Shown one piece after another: positions 35,867 through 44,494 of a stretch of 64,000 nucleotides of DNA. The stretch's first letter is position 1; every line of letters starts with the position of its first letter. Below the pieces are notes generated by a model. It was not told the origin of the DNA. It worked only from the letters and a program-made list of their open reading frames with translations, and did not search any database. The DNA is from JBCCCJ01 sp039029315 (GTDB lineage: Bacteria; Bacteroidota; Bacteroidia; J057). A program made the position numbers and the translations under genes. The stretch spans positions 5,499-69,498 of the forward strand of contig JBCCGK010000061.1 in NCBI GenBank assembly GCA_039029315.1. The letters run 5' to 3'.

Positions 35867-38680
35867 ATGAAGTATGTTACTCTCTTGTTTGTCGTATTTG
35901 CCCTGTCCCTGAATACTCTTCTGGCTCAAACCGGATCTATTCGTGGGAAAATTACTGATACTGAAACCGGGGATGTCCTAGCAGGTGCAACAGTATTTGT
36001 GATTGGAACCTACAAAGGTGGATACTCAGATCAGCAAGGGAATTTTCGTATCGATGGTCTAAAGCCTGGTGATTACGCGATCAAATTCTCTTTTATTGGC
36101 TATTCAGAAAAAATATACTCCGGAACGAGTATTATCGCAGGTGCGACTCAGACTCTAGATGTTCAGCTTACCTCAACCATCACGACACTAGGAGAAATTG
36201 AAATTGTTGGTGAACGACTTATTGATCTGGAATCTGGTCAGTCCAGTTCCAAAATCGGGGAAGATGAACTGGCGGAAATCAGTGTCAAAAATATTCAGGA
36301 AGTCGTCGCTATGCAGGCAGGTGTCAGCGAAAATCCTGATGGTGTGCAGATTCGAGGAGGGCGAGTGTATGAAACAGAATATTTGGTGGACGGCATCAAT
36401 GCACAGGATCCACTTGCAGGGACAGGATTCGGGGTGGATGTCAATGCCAATGCCGTCAAAAATGTTGAGGTGATCACAGGAGGAAGCGATGCTGAATTTG
36501 GGAATGGTAGTTCCGGAGTCATTCTTACCCGGATCAAAGAAGGAGGAAGGGCATTTAAGGTAAATGGCTCCTACTCTCGGGACAATCTCGGATTCAATAC
36601 CAATCAGGGACCGAGCTGGAATACAGATGAAGCAAGTGTAAGTATCAGTGGTCCCATCATACCTAAGAGGCTAACATTCTTTGCCAGTGGCAGTATGTTT
36701 CTGTCAGACAATTTTTTTGGCCCAACAGCCCAACAATTGCATTCTTCCCTCTTCACCAATGATTCTTTGTGGGCGCCAAGACAAGACAATCGCTGGTCCA
36801 ACACCCTGAAATTAGCCTGGTTTATCCGACCGGGAGTCAAATTAACTGTGACCAATCAACATAGCCTTAATATCAATCAGAGTACACGCTCTCTTCAAAT
36901 CATTGGAAATGATGCTGTGGTCAGGCCTGGTTTCCAATTTTCCCATAGCCTCAATCTCGACAATGCCAATACCTATACTCACAATTCTAATCTGACTGTT
37001 GCGAACTTGAGAGGAATTTTGGGGAATCAATGGTCATTTGATCTGACTTTGGGAAGGTTGTTTACCAACTTGAGAGCGGATGCCAACGGCAGACCCTTCC
37101 GAGAGGAGACAGTTGATCAGATTTATGATCCAGCTTCTATTGTTACCAATCCCATTTCAGTCTTCAATCCCTCATCGGATGCTGTATTTGTATTTCCAGG
37201 TCCCGGCCTGTTCAACAATGACGGAATTGCTACCCTCTGGCATGACCACTATGCAGAAGAATATACCTTCAAAACAAAATTCACTTTTGAATCCAAGGAT
37301 AAGGTTCATTATATGAGTATGGGGATTGAGCATAAAGAACAAGAGTATCAATGGATCGATGTCACACGACCATGGGTTGGTGCCCCCATTCGGATCAATG
37401 AAACACTCACGACTCCCTCTACCAGTTTAGGACGAAGCAGTGATTTTTGGAAAGTGAATCCAACGACTGGTGGTTTATTCTTCTCGGATGAGATCCAATA
37501 CAAAGGAATAATCGCCGTTCTCGGATTGCGAATGAACTACTGGGCACCAGGAAAATTTGCCGATGAAGCTGTTGAAGACCCAATTGCTCCGGTTCTGGAC
37601 CAAACCAGAATCGACTATCAGGAAGAGACATTTGGCTTGGTTGGCAAACGGTGGAAAGCTCGACTTCTGCCTCGCCTCAGAGTATCTTTTCCCGTGACAG
37701 AAAACAATGTGCTGTATTTCAATTACAGCCATGCCATGAGATTGCCGCATCCAAGATTTGTCTATGCAGGACTTGATCCTGTCTATCAGGATCGATCCTT
37801 TTTGTCCAATCTTGGCAATCCCAATATCAATCCAGAAGTAACCGTCTCTTATGAAGTTGGCCTAAAAACACAGCTGACCAAGGATCTTGCCTTGACCGCT
37901 ACTGCCTTCTACAATGATAAGTTTGACTACATCGTCAGCAGAAGGGTAGAAGTCAAAGATCCGACAGGTCGATTTGTAGAAAAAACTTTTTTTATCAATC
38001 AAGACTATGCAAGGATTCGAGGATTGGAACTCGGATTCACCAGAAAAATCGGAAAATCTTTCACTGGAACATTGAGTGGGTCTTATCAAATCGCCACAGG
38101 AAAAAGTAATACTGCTGCAGAATCAGCTCTTCAAATTCGCCAACAGGGATTTGTCAACACAACCAAAGAACAATTCCTGGCTTGGGACAGACCTTTTGAT
38201 CTCAAACTCTTGTTGATTTTTACTCCCGACTCAACCGTATACTTCCGAAATGTTCCCCTAAGAGGATTTAGAATAACCATGAGTTCGACGTTCAAATCTG
38301 GACTTCGATATACGCCTTACCAGTTAATCAGGGTCAATGAAAACTCTGGCAGACCTGAATATGAGCCCATTCAGGACCAGCCATTTTCGAACGTAGGTGC
38401 TCCCTGGTTCTGGACCAATCTGATCGTGAGCCGTGATTTTTTCCTCGGCAAAGGAAGAAAGCTCTCACTGAGTGTCGAATTAGAAAATTTGACCAATTAT
38501 CAATCCTCTGCCATAGTCAATGGCGTTACTGGAAGGGCCTGGCAGGAAGGCGACGATCTTCCCTTGAGTTTTCGAGATCCCAGGTATCCCGATCCCCAGG
38601 ACAACGGCACCCCTCCCAATAATCCTGCAAGATATTTGACACCTAGACATATTCTTTTGGGCGCACAATTCGCTTTTTAA
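35867..38680 (+). CDS. TonB-dependent receptor with carboxypeptidase-like N-terminal domain
   Basis: This 937-residue outer-membrane protein has a signal peptide, a CarboxypepD_reg-like domain (about 21-95, GSIRGKITDTETGDVLAGAT), a plug domain (about 115-215) and a beta-barrel that ends in a terminal aromatic (AQFAF). TonB-dependent receptors import large nutrients or siderophores; no SusD-like partner is adjacent, so it is not a classic Sus pair and its substrate is unknown. It starts at the ATG in CTTATGAAG at 35867. A TTCGCA-GAT-TGCGAA hairpin with a T run follows the stop and may terminate it. Confidence 0.93.
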   Translation: MKYVTLLFVVFALSLNTLLAQTGSIRGKITDTETGDVLAGATVFVIGTYKGGYSDQQGNFRIDGLKPGDYAIKFSFIGYSEKIYSGTSIIAGATQTLDVQLTSTITTLGEIEIVGERLIDLESGQSSSKIGEDELAEISVKNIQEVVAMQAGVSENPDGVQIRGGRVYETEYLVDGINAQDPLAGTGFGVDVNANAVKNVEVITGGSDAEFGNGSSGVILTRIKEGGRAFKVNGSYSRDNLGFNTNQGPSWNTDEASVSISGPIIPKRLTFFASGSMFLSDNFFGPTAQQLHSSLFTNDSLWAPRQDNRWSNTLKLAWFIRPGVKLTVTNQHSLNINQSTRSLQIIGNDAVVRPGFQFSHSLNLDNANTYTHNSNLTVANLRGILGNQWSFDLTLGRLFTNLRADANGRPFREETVDQIYDPASIVTNPISVFNPSSDAVFVFPGPGLFNNDGIATLWHDHYAEEYTFKTKFTFESKDKVHYMSMGIEHKEQEYQWIDVTRPWVGAPIRINETLTTPSTSLGRSSDFWKVNPTTGGLFFSDEIQYKGIIAVLGLRMNYWAPGKFADEAVEDPIAPVLDQTRIDYQEETFGLVGKRWKARLLPRLRVSFPVTENNVLYFNYSHAMRLPHPRFVYAGLDPVYQDRSFLSNLGNPNINPEVTVSYEVGLKTQLTKDLALTATAFYNDKFDYIVSRRVEVKDPTGRFVEKTFFINQDYARIRGLELGFTRKIGKSFTGTLSGSYQIATGKSNTAAESALQIRQQGFVNTTKEQFLAWDRPFDLKLLLIFTPDSTVYFRNVPLRGFRITMSSTFKSGLRYTPYQLIRVNENSGRPEYEPIQDQPFSNVGAPWFWTNLIVSRDFFLGKGRKLSLSVELENLTNYQSSAIVNGVTGRAWQEGDDLPLSFRDPRYPDPQDNGTPPNNPARYLTPRHILLGAQFAF

Positions 38681-38687
38681 GGAATGG

Positions 38688-38702
38688 TTCGCAGATTGCG
38701 AA
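38688..38702. repeat. Dispersed 15-bp palindrome, copy 1
   Basis: TTCGCAGATTGCGAA matches the consensus TTCGCAAATTGCGAA at 14 of 15 positions. It lies 7 bp after the TonB receptor stop and is followed by TTCGTTTTT, so it might also function as a terminator on the plus strand. Confidence 0.7.
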
Positions 38703-38712
38703 TTCGTTTTTA

Positions 38713-38952
38713 GACTTAATGCGTTTCCCCAATCACTGCCCAACACACAAACGCATCAAGTCATCATCCATGATGAAAACGTGAGACGATTGCGCGCCGG
38801 AATGTGCCTGGGAAAATCGTTTAACCAATGAATCCCATAGACTGACTTAATGCGTTTTCCACAATCACTTCCCAACACACAAACGCATCAAGTCATCATC
38901 CATGATGAAAACGTGAGACGATTGCGCGTCGGAATGTGCCTAGGAAAATCGT
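38713..38952. repeat. Tandem direct repeat, two units of about 108 bp
   Basis: Unit 1 (38713-38820) and unit 2 (38844-38952) are nearly identical, separated by 23 bp. Each unit can form three consecutive hairpins: GACTTaATGCGTTT with AAACGCATcAAGTC, a TCATCAT/ATGATGA palindrome, and ACGATT/AATCGT. The strong hairpins in both copies suggest a structured repeat rather than a simple duplication. Confidence 0.8.
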
Positions 38953-38979
38953 CTTACGTTTAGATCACGTTTAAATCAA

Positions 38980-39007
38980 TAAAAAAAGGCGAGGTTTCCC
39001 CCGCCTT
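38980..39007 (-). terminator. Intrinsic terminator after gldN
   Basis: On the minus strand AAGGCG and CGCCTT form a GC-rich stem around a GGGGAAACCT loop, followed by a run of T residues. It lies 38 bp after the stop of the 39045-39923 gene, exactly where a terminator is expected. Confidence 0.75.
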
Positions 39008-39044
39008 CCGTATTTCAACCTAAAGAAGGAGTATAAATCCGCTG

Positions 39045-39923
39045 TTAGTAACTCCACAGATACGATTCAAACTCAATAAGTTCTTGTCTGCGTCGTTCTG
39101 CTTCGGCAAGTGTCCGAATGGGTTCTCCACCCACATTGATGAAGAATCCGTGGAAAATCCGTAGCTCAAAAACCTCTTTGATTGATCTAGCCTCCGCATC
39201 ATTAAAACGGGTCTTCCACATCGTCACATCCATTTGCTCTTTCACATCTTCCCATTTGAATCGTGCTAGCACTTTTTCAGGCAGAATACCAGTTGGATCC
39301 ACCCAAACGACTTCAAAGAAGTCAATCTTTTGAACCATAGAAGAAGTATTCTTGTCGAAAATCCAATCCTCTACCATGTGAATAACCTCTTCATATGAAG
39401 CATAATCTTGCTCAATGGGAATGCTATTGTCTTCAAATTCTGGTTCCTCCTCAAATGGCGAGCCCCACTCTTCGCTATCCTCGCCTTCTGCCAAATCCCA
39501 TTCCCATTCAGAATCTGTTTCAGCTTTTTCAAAGGCATCCGATTCCACTTCCTCACTATCCCAAGTGGTACTTTCTCCAGTCAATGCCTGCTCGAATTCC
39601 TCCATACGTTGATGAAGGTCTTGATAATTCATTTTTTTATTCCAGTCTTCCGGGTGATAGGCCAGATATTTGCCTTGTTTGAGACCATTGACTAATGAGA
39701 CAACCATGCCGTCCGTTTCTGTAAAACGGCCGTCACCGGCATAATACTCCGACATATGTTGAGCAAGTGGCCGATTAATTTTTTCGGTTAATGGAATACG
39801 ATTGACAATTCTTTTGCGCCAAAAATGATCTTCACTACGCACCTGAGGTTGAGCGTAAACCAAAGAAAGATTCGCTATGCCAACAAACATTCCTATCGCG
39901 ACAATTGCACAAAAACGATTCAT
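39045..39923 (-). CDS. gldN: Gliding motility protein GldN family
   Basis: This 292-residue exported protein is a clear GldN homologue: after the signal peptide it has RSEDHFWRKRIVNRIPLTEKINRPL, the family's N-terminal block, and ends with a FINVGGEPIRTLAEAERRRQELIEFE segment. An acidic low-complexity insert lies around residues 115-170. GldN is part of the type IX secretion/gliding motor complex with GldK, L and M, none of which are in the window. A second GldN-type gene lies 219 bp upstream on the same strand. Confidence 0.92.
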   Translation of the reverse strand: MNRFCAIVAIGMFVGIANLSLVYAQPQVRSEDHFWRKRIVNRIPLTEKINRPLAQHMSEYYAGDGRFTETDGMVVSLVNGLKQGKYLAYHPEDWNKKMNYQDLHQRMEEFEQALTGESTTWDSEEVESDAFEKAETDSEWEWDLAEGEDSEEWGSPFEEEPEFEDNSIPIEQDYASYEEVIHMVEDWIFDKNTSSMVQKIDFFEVVWVDPTGILPEKVLARFKWEDVKEQMDVTMWKTRFNDAEARSIKEVFELRIFHGFFINVGGEPIRTLAEAERRRQELIEFESYLWSY

Positions 39924-40054
39924 AACAATGATGATTTGATGAATATGCTGATAGGTAAAGTTTGGACATATATTGTGGTTAAATATGAAAGAAGGAAGCG
40001 TTTGATTTCCATTTATTCAATGTCCAATGGATTCGTATTCCCTACTTTTTCTTA

Positions 40055-40095
40055 CAAAAACCAACATGGACGAATCCGGTAGGAATCGCCCATGT
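40055..40095 (-). terminator. Intrinsic terminator after the second GldN-type gene
   Basis: On the minus strand ACATGG and CCATGT form the outer stem and CGATTCC/GGATTCG the inner stem (one mismatch), followed by GGTTTTTG. It lies 48 bp after the stop of the 40143-40973 gene, so each GldN-type gene seems to be separately terminated. Confidence 0.65.
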
Positions 40096-40142
40096 CGCAT
40101 TACCGCCTAAGTATTAGCCTCTTAGGACACTCAACTTTATTT

Positions 40143-40973
40143 TTAATGATGCCAGAGATGGTGCTCATACTCCACCAAAGCCTGTCGTCTTCTTTCTGCT
40201 TCGGGAAGATCCTTGACCCCATCACCAGAAACATTGATGATGTAGCTGTTAAATAATCTCAGGTCAAAAATTTCTGCAAGGGTTCGGGATTCTGCATCAT
40301 TGAACCGATTGGTCCATTGTACCTCGTTCAGGGTTTCATATACATCTTCATATCGGAAGGATGCCAAGTATTTTTCGGGTAGGGCCTCGCCGGGATCAGA
40401 CCAGATCAGTTGTATATGATCAATCTGATAGACCATTTCTCCTCTGTTTTTGTCAAAAATTCGATCTTCGACAAATTGGATAACAGCCTCAAATGGTGCA
40501 TAATCAATATCTCCGTCTTCTACGATTCCTTCTGCCTCGGGAAAGTCATCTTCTATTGGTTCTTCTGTAATCCATTCATCAGAAGGAAATTCATCAGTCA
40601 ACTCATCTTCGATATATTCTTCCTCAGGGAGATAATCGAAATCCTGAATCCTGGCCAAAATATCTTCATACGATAAGGCTTGATTCAACTTTTCTGGTTC
40701 GTAAGCGATATATTTTCCTTCTTTCAATCCATTCAATAGGGCTACAACCAATCCTCGATATCGATAATCCTGACTAGTCGCATATATTTCTGATTGTGCT
40801 TGGATCAGGGGACGATTGATTTTTTCTCCCAGATCAATTCGATTTACAACCCTTTTGCGGAAAAAATGATCTTCAAATCTGATGTTGCGGCGCTGTCCCA
40901 GTAGGTCGGAACTGATACTTCCTGTCAGGAAGCAGATGAGCATAATGATTTTCGTTCTGTACATGATATTCAT
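40143..40973 (-). CDS. Second GldN-type protein
   Basis: This 276-residue protein parallels the previous one: signal peptide, then RFEDHFFRKRVVNRIDLGEKINRPL, an acidic insert (about 113-165), and the C-terminal RIRTLxEAERRRQ-like segment (here KDLPEAERRRQALVEYEHHLW). The pair resembles the GldN/GldO duplication of flavobacteria. There is no gldK, gldL or gldM here. It has its own terminator downstream. Confidence 0.9.
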   Translation of the reverse strand: MNIMYRTKIIMLICFLTGSISSDLLGQRRNIRFEDHFFRKRVVNRIDLGEKINRPLIQAQSEIYATSQDYRYRGLVVALLNGLKEGKYIAYEPEKLNQALSYEDILARIQDFDYLPEEEYIEDELTDEFPSDEWITEEPIEDDFPEAEGIVEDGDIDYAPFEAVIQFVEDRIFDKNRGEMVYQIDHIQLIWSDPGEALPEKYLASFRYEDVYETLNEVQWTNRFNDAESRTLAEIFDLRLFNSYIINVSGDGVKDLPEAERRRQALVEYEHHLWHH

Positions 40974-41078
40974 TGCTGGTTTAGAGTAGATGATGGGAAT
41001 GGCGCCGATTTCCCAAAAATCTTTGCTCTCTTAATGAGACATAACAAAATGGTTACACGGAGCATCAACAATTTTCTT

Positions 41079-41095
41079 AATTTCGCTGCGAAATT
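41079..41095. promoter_or_regulatory. Palindrome AATTTCGC-T-GCGAAATT before pgk
   Basis: This perfect 17-bp palindrome with one central T lies 14 bp upstream of the pgk ATG, a position suited to an operator or a 5'-UTR hairpin. It shares the TTCGC/GCGAA core with the dispersed palindrome but is not the same sequence. Confidence 0.35.
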
Positions 41096-41109
41096 TTATT
41101 TAGAATTCT

Positions 41110-42291
41110 ATGAAATATCTCGACGAAGCCCAAGTAGCAAACCGAAGAGCACTCATCCGGGTTGATTTTAATGTACCCCTCAATGCAGACTTTGAAGTCA
41201 CAGATGACCGCCGTATTCGAGAAGCGATTCCTTCTATTCAACATATTCTTAATCAGGGAGGAAGTTGTGTATTGATGTCTCATTTAGGAAGGCCCAAATC
41301 CGGTCCAGAGGAAAAATTCAGCCTTAGACATACCATTTCTACCCTGAAAAAGTACATAGATGCTGACGTTCATTTTGCAGATGATTGCATCAGCGAAGCG
41401 TCTTTCGCACAAAGTTCTGCACTCAAAGCCGGAGAGGTCCTACTGCTGAACAATCTTCGATTCTACGGAGAGGAAAAAAAGGGAAATCCAGAATTTGCAG
41501 AAAAGCTGGCAAAGCATGGAGATTTCTATGTAAATGACGCCTTCGGAACAGCTCACCGAGCCCACGCAAGTACTACTATTGTAGCACAATTTTTTGACGA
41601 AAAGTACTGTGGATTCCTCCTCAAAAAGGAAATCGCAAATGCCGAACGGGTCCTCAATAGCACTGAAAAGCCTGTTTGTGCAATCATGGGAGGGGCAAAG
41701 GTCTCTGACAAAATCCAGATCATTGAAAATTTGTTGGACAGAATCGACTATCTCTTGATCGGAGGTGGAATGGCTTATACTTTTTTGAAAGCCAAAGGAT
41801 ATGAAATCGGCACCTCTCTCCTTGAAGCTGATAAAGTCGCTACCGCTGCTGATCTAATCAAAAAAGCACAGGCAAAAAATGTGCGTCTGCTTACACCTGT
41901 TGATTCCGTAATTTCTGACAAATTCGGAGAAGATGGTACCATCAAGATTGCCAAGAATGAGGGCCATCCTGCTGATATGATGGGATTGGATATTGGCCCC
42001 AAAACTTTTGAGATGTATTATGACATGATTGTCGGTTCCAAAATCGTCTTGTGGAATGGACCAATGGGTGTCTTCGAAATGGAATCATTTGCGCAAGGAA
42101 CCATGGCCGTTGCCAATGCGGTTGTCGAAGCAACGCAGGCAGGAGCTTTCACCTTGATAGGGGGAGGTGATTCGGCCGCGGCTATCAAAAAAGCAGGACT
42201 TGAATCGCAAGTATCTTATGTTTCTACAGGTGGCGGAGCCTTATTAGAATATCTCGAAGGAAAAACACTTCCTGGTGTAGCGGCTCTGTAA
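41110..42291 (+). CDS. pgk: Phosphoglycerate kinase
   Basis: Pgk makes ATP from 1,3-bisphosphoglycerate in glycolysis. The 393-residue protein is complete: RVDFNVPLN, the SHLGRPKSG segment, IMGGAKVSDKIQIIENLLD and the C-terminal GGGDSAAAIKKAGLESQVSYVSTGGGALLEYLEGKTLPG block are all present. It stands alone, divergent from the second GldN-type gene. Confidence 0.98.
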   Translation: MKYLDEAQVANRRALIRVDFNVPLNADFEVTDDRRIREAIPSIQHILNQGGSCVLMSHLGRPKSGPEEKFSLRHTISTLKKYIDADVHFADDCISEASFAQSSALKAGEVLLLNNLRFYGEEKKGNPEFAEKLAKHGDFYVNDAFGTAHRAHASTTIVAQFFDEKYCGFLLKKEIANAERVLNSTEKPVCAIMGGAKVSDKIQIIENLLDRIDYLLIGGGMAYTFLKAKGYEIGTSLLEADKVATAADLIKKAQAKNVRLLTPVDSVISDKFGEDGTIKIAKNEGHPADMMGLDIGPKTFEMYYDMIVGSKIVLWNGPMGVFEMESFAQGTMAVANAVVEATQAGAFTLIGGGDSAAAIKKAGLESQVSYVSTGGGALLEYLEGKTLPGVAAL

Positions 42292-42321
42292 ATCAAGCTT
42301 ATAAGGAATATCAGAAGACTT

Positions 42322-42338
42322 AATCGCAATTCGCGATT
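42322..42338. promoter_or_regulatory. Palindrome AATCGC-AATTC-GCGATT after pgk
   Basis: This inverted repeat lies between the convergent ends of pgk and the UbiA-like gene and extends outward to ACT/AGT with one mismatch on each side. No T run follows. It is a possible weak terminator or a diverged relative of the dispersed palindrome. Confidence 0.35.
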
Positions 42339-42392
42339 GAGTGCTTATTTGGAAGATCATCAGCATGTATTCACACCATTCAAAAGATATTC

Positions 42393-43265
42393 CTACAAAT
42401 ATATCAAAATCACAAAAGCAATGACCCATCCCAGGATGGTTAGCTGAAGAAAGGAGTCCTGCAAAAATACTTTTGTGGGACTTCCGCTTTTTTCCTCTAC
42501 AAAAGTAATTTGCATATATCTCAATACACCCAACAAAACAAAGGCAACAGTGAGATAAAGGTACTCACTTCCAAATTTCTGCTGGACCTCGGGTGAAATG
42601 GTATATGACAAATAGGAAACAACCAATACTGAAGCCATGATTACCATTGCTCCATTGATGAATTCCAGATTATAGCCATCTATCGATTTTCGAACTTTGT
42701 TTCCTTCGGCAGCCAATAGGACATCATCCCTTCTTTTTGCCAATGCAAGAAATAAAGCTCCTAAAAAAATCATCAATACGATCCACATCGTCAACGGAAT
42801 ATCAGGGGTAGCAATCGTGGCGCCCGTGGCAATTCGAATTAAAAATCCCAAAGCTATGATGAAGATATCCAGGATTGGTATATGCTTCAACTTAAAGGTG
42901 TATAGGACATTCATGAACACATAACTCGAAATCAGGTAGAAAGCATGTTTGTCTAACCAATAAAACATTGGCACGAACAATACCAATAGAATCCCCATCA
43001 ACACCAGGGCATTCTTACCTGACACAATGCCCGAAGCGATAGGCCGATGCTTTTTGACCGGATGTTTCCTGTCTTCTTCCTGATCCAGATAATCATTGAG
43101 AATATAGACAGCACTTGCAACCAAGGAAAACCCAATGATGCCAATAATAGTCCTCCAAATCACCTCCCATTCATTGATTCGCAATGCAAAAAATGCAGGC
43201 AGGATCAAAACAAGGTTTTTTAGATATTGATGAGGTCGGAGAAGAGTAAGGTAGGCTTTGATCAT
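42393..43265 (-). CDS. UbiA-family protein, decaprenyl-phosphate phosphoribosyltransferase-like
   Basis: This 290-residue polytopic membrane protein is a UbiA-superfamily prenyltransferase. It begins with LLRPHQYLKNLVL and has the metal-binding motif NDYLDQEEDRKHPVKKHRPIASG, which is the form seen in DPPR synthases (Rv3806c type) that link phosphoribose to polyprenyl phosphate as the first step to polyprenyl-phospho-arabinose. About eight to nine membrane segments are visible. A DprE2-like reductase at 13.7 kb suggests the next steps also exist in this organism. Confidence 0.9.
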   Translation of the reverse strand: MIKAYLTLLRPHQYLKNLVLILPAFFALRINEWEVIWRTIIGIIGFSLVASAVYILNDYLDQEEDRKHPVKKHRPIASGIVSGKNALVLMGILLVLFVPMFYWLDKHAFYLISSYVFMNVLYTFKLKHIPILDIFIIALGFLIRIATGATIATPDIPLTMWIVLMIFLGALFLALAKRRDDVLLAAEGNKVRKSIDGYNLEFINGAMVIMASVLVVSYLSYTISPEVQQKFGSEYLYLTVAFVLLGVLRYMQITFVEEKSGSPTKVFLQDSFLQLTILGWVIAFVILIYL

Positions 43266-43547
43266 ATCGGCACAAAAATCGCCCTTTTTGATTTTTTTTC
43301 CAATGAGACAAGCAAAGGAATTTCAGATTGACCATTTCCGCAATTCATCCTCCCATATCCTCCATTCAGAAAGCAATACTGACAGGAAAAAACCAAAGTA
43401 TCAAAAGGTTCGGATGGGATAAGTACTTTTGAATCAAACAAATCCAAACAAGCCTAAGTGCTCATGTATCCACGCTCTTTTCGCCTTTTCGCACCTTGCT
43501 TTGAATTCTTCACTTTACCAAGTTTGTTCTTTTTCTTGTATCAGATT

Positions 43548-43607
43548 GCCTGCCACTGCTATTGTCAGATGGCACGGAAACCTGAGCAAGTTTTGATGAT
43601 GGTAGGC
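43548..43607 (+). ncRNA. Possible small RNA with a stable hairpin
   Basis: GCCTGCCA (43548-43555) pairs with TGGTAGGC (43600-43607; one G-U) to close a 60-nt structure with an inner TTG-TCAG / CTGA-G-CAA helix. The terminator at 43656-43698 lies downstream on the same strand. The inner part TGTCAG ... CGGAAA ... GAGCA slightly resembles the SRP RNA tip, but the spacing is wrong, so the identity is unknown. Confidence 0.35.
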
Positions 43608-43655
43608 TAAGCTTTGCCTTATCCCTAGCATCAAGTATCATCCTAATCCTTCAGA

Positions 43656-43698
43656 GTCCCCCTTCTCATGCTAGCAATGAGGAGGGGACGTTGTTTTT
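43656..43698 (+). terminator. Strong intrinsic terminator upstream of birA
   Basis: GTCCCCCTTCTCAT and ATGAGGAGGGGAC form a GC-rich, almost perfect stem around GCTAGCA, followed by GTTGTTTTT. It lies 27 bp before the birA ATG and there is no plus-strand protein gene upstream of it, which implies that something noncoding is transcribed here. Confidence 0.75.
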
Positions 43699-43724
43699 CC
43701 AAAGACTCTTGCTAATATTGCAAC

Positions 43725-44480
43725 ATGACTCCATTTCCAGGACGCCATATTTTTCGATTGTCTGAGGCATCATCTACCAATACTGTTGCCATGCATATGC
43801 TTGCCGATAGTCCTCCAGATGGAAGCGTCGTTTTGACTTATCACCAAAAAGCCGGAAAAGGACAAAAAGGCAATCATTGGGAAGCAAAACCAGGGTTAAA
43901 CCTCACTTTTAGTCTGATTTGCTATCCCAGCTTCCTTTCCATAGACCGCATGTTCGAGTTAAGCAAGATTACTTGTCTCGCAGTAAAAAACTGTGTCGAG
44001 CAATGGCTTCCTACTCAAGAAGTACTCATCAAATGGCCCAATGATGTACTTCTCAATGGAAAAAAAGTAGCAGGCATTCTGATCGAGAATCAATTGGAAG
44101 GGACTAACATTCAAGCCTCAATCATTGGTATAGGACTGAATATCAACCAAGTACTTTTTTCTTCGCAAATCGCGAATCGCGCTACTTCTATGGCGCTGAT
44201 TGAGAGTCGGACATTTGAATTGGAAAAAGTTCTTCAGTCCCTACTGACAACATTTGACAAGTACTATATTGAACTTCAGCAGGGTCAATATGCTTCTATT
44301 GATCGATCCTATCTCCAATATCTCTATGGATATCAGGAAGCAATTCCTATCCTCATTGAAAACAGAAGAATTGTTACGCCAATCATCGGTATCGACAAAG
44401 GTGGGCGAATGGCTTTGATGATTGATGGAAGAATGCAGTATTTCGACATCAAAGAGGCCAGCATTGAAATCGGAAAATGA
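43725..44480 (+). CDS. birA: Biotin-[acetyl-CoA carboxylase] ligase
   Basis: BirA attaches biotin to acetyl-CoA carboxylase. The 251-residue protein lacks an N-terminal DNA-binding domain, so it is a ligase only. The biotin-binding loop KAGKGQKGNHW replaces the usual GRGRxGRxW, and the KWPNDVLLNGKKVAGILIEN segment is fully conserved. The coding sequence contains one copy of the dispersed palindrome at 44162. Confidence 0.92.
   Translation: MTPFPGRHIFRLSEASSTNTVAMHMLADSPPDGSVVLTYHQKAGKGQKGNHWEAKPGLNLTFSLICYPSFLSIDRMFELSKITCLAVKNCVEQWLPTQEVLIKWPNDVLLNGKKVAGILIENQLEGTNIQASIIGIGLNINQVLFSSQIANRATSMALIESRTFELEKVLQSLLTTFDKYYIELQQGQYASIDRSYLQYLYGYQEAIPILIENRRIVTPIIGIDKGGRMALMIDGRMQYFDIKEASIEIGK
44162..44176. 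repeat. Dispersed 15-bp palindrome, copy 2
   Basis: TTCGCAAATCGCGAA matches the consensus at 14 of 15 positions. It lies in birA, encoding part of SQIANRA. Confidence 0.7.
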
Positions 44481-44494
44481 GTGCCTCCGCGCAA

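Larger units (their letters stand above)
38681..39044. other. Intergenic region with tandem hairpin repeats
   Basis: This gap of 364 bp between the TonB receptor and gldN holds a palindrome (38688-38702), two tandem 108-bp units (38713-38952) and a minus-strand terminator (38980-39007). No coding sequence of note is visible. Confidence 0.6.
43266..43724. other. Intergenic region with a possible small RNA
   Basis: This 459-bp gap between the UbiA-like gene and birA has no convincing protein gene. Its 3' part contains the hairpin candidate (43548-43607) and plus-strand terminator (43656-43698). The first 280 bp show nothing clear. Confidence 0.5.

Noticed and set aside
43262..43447. Minus-strand 61-residue gene upstream of the UbiA-like gene
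   Set aside because: There is no recognisable protein feature and it overlaps the start of the UbiA-like gene.
43548..43607. SRP RNA (ffs)
   Set aside because: The tip has TGTCAG, GGAA and AGCA, but 16 nt separate TCAG and AGCA instead of about 11 and the tetraloop is not closed by C-G. I kept it as an unnamed RNA.
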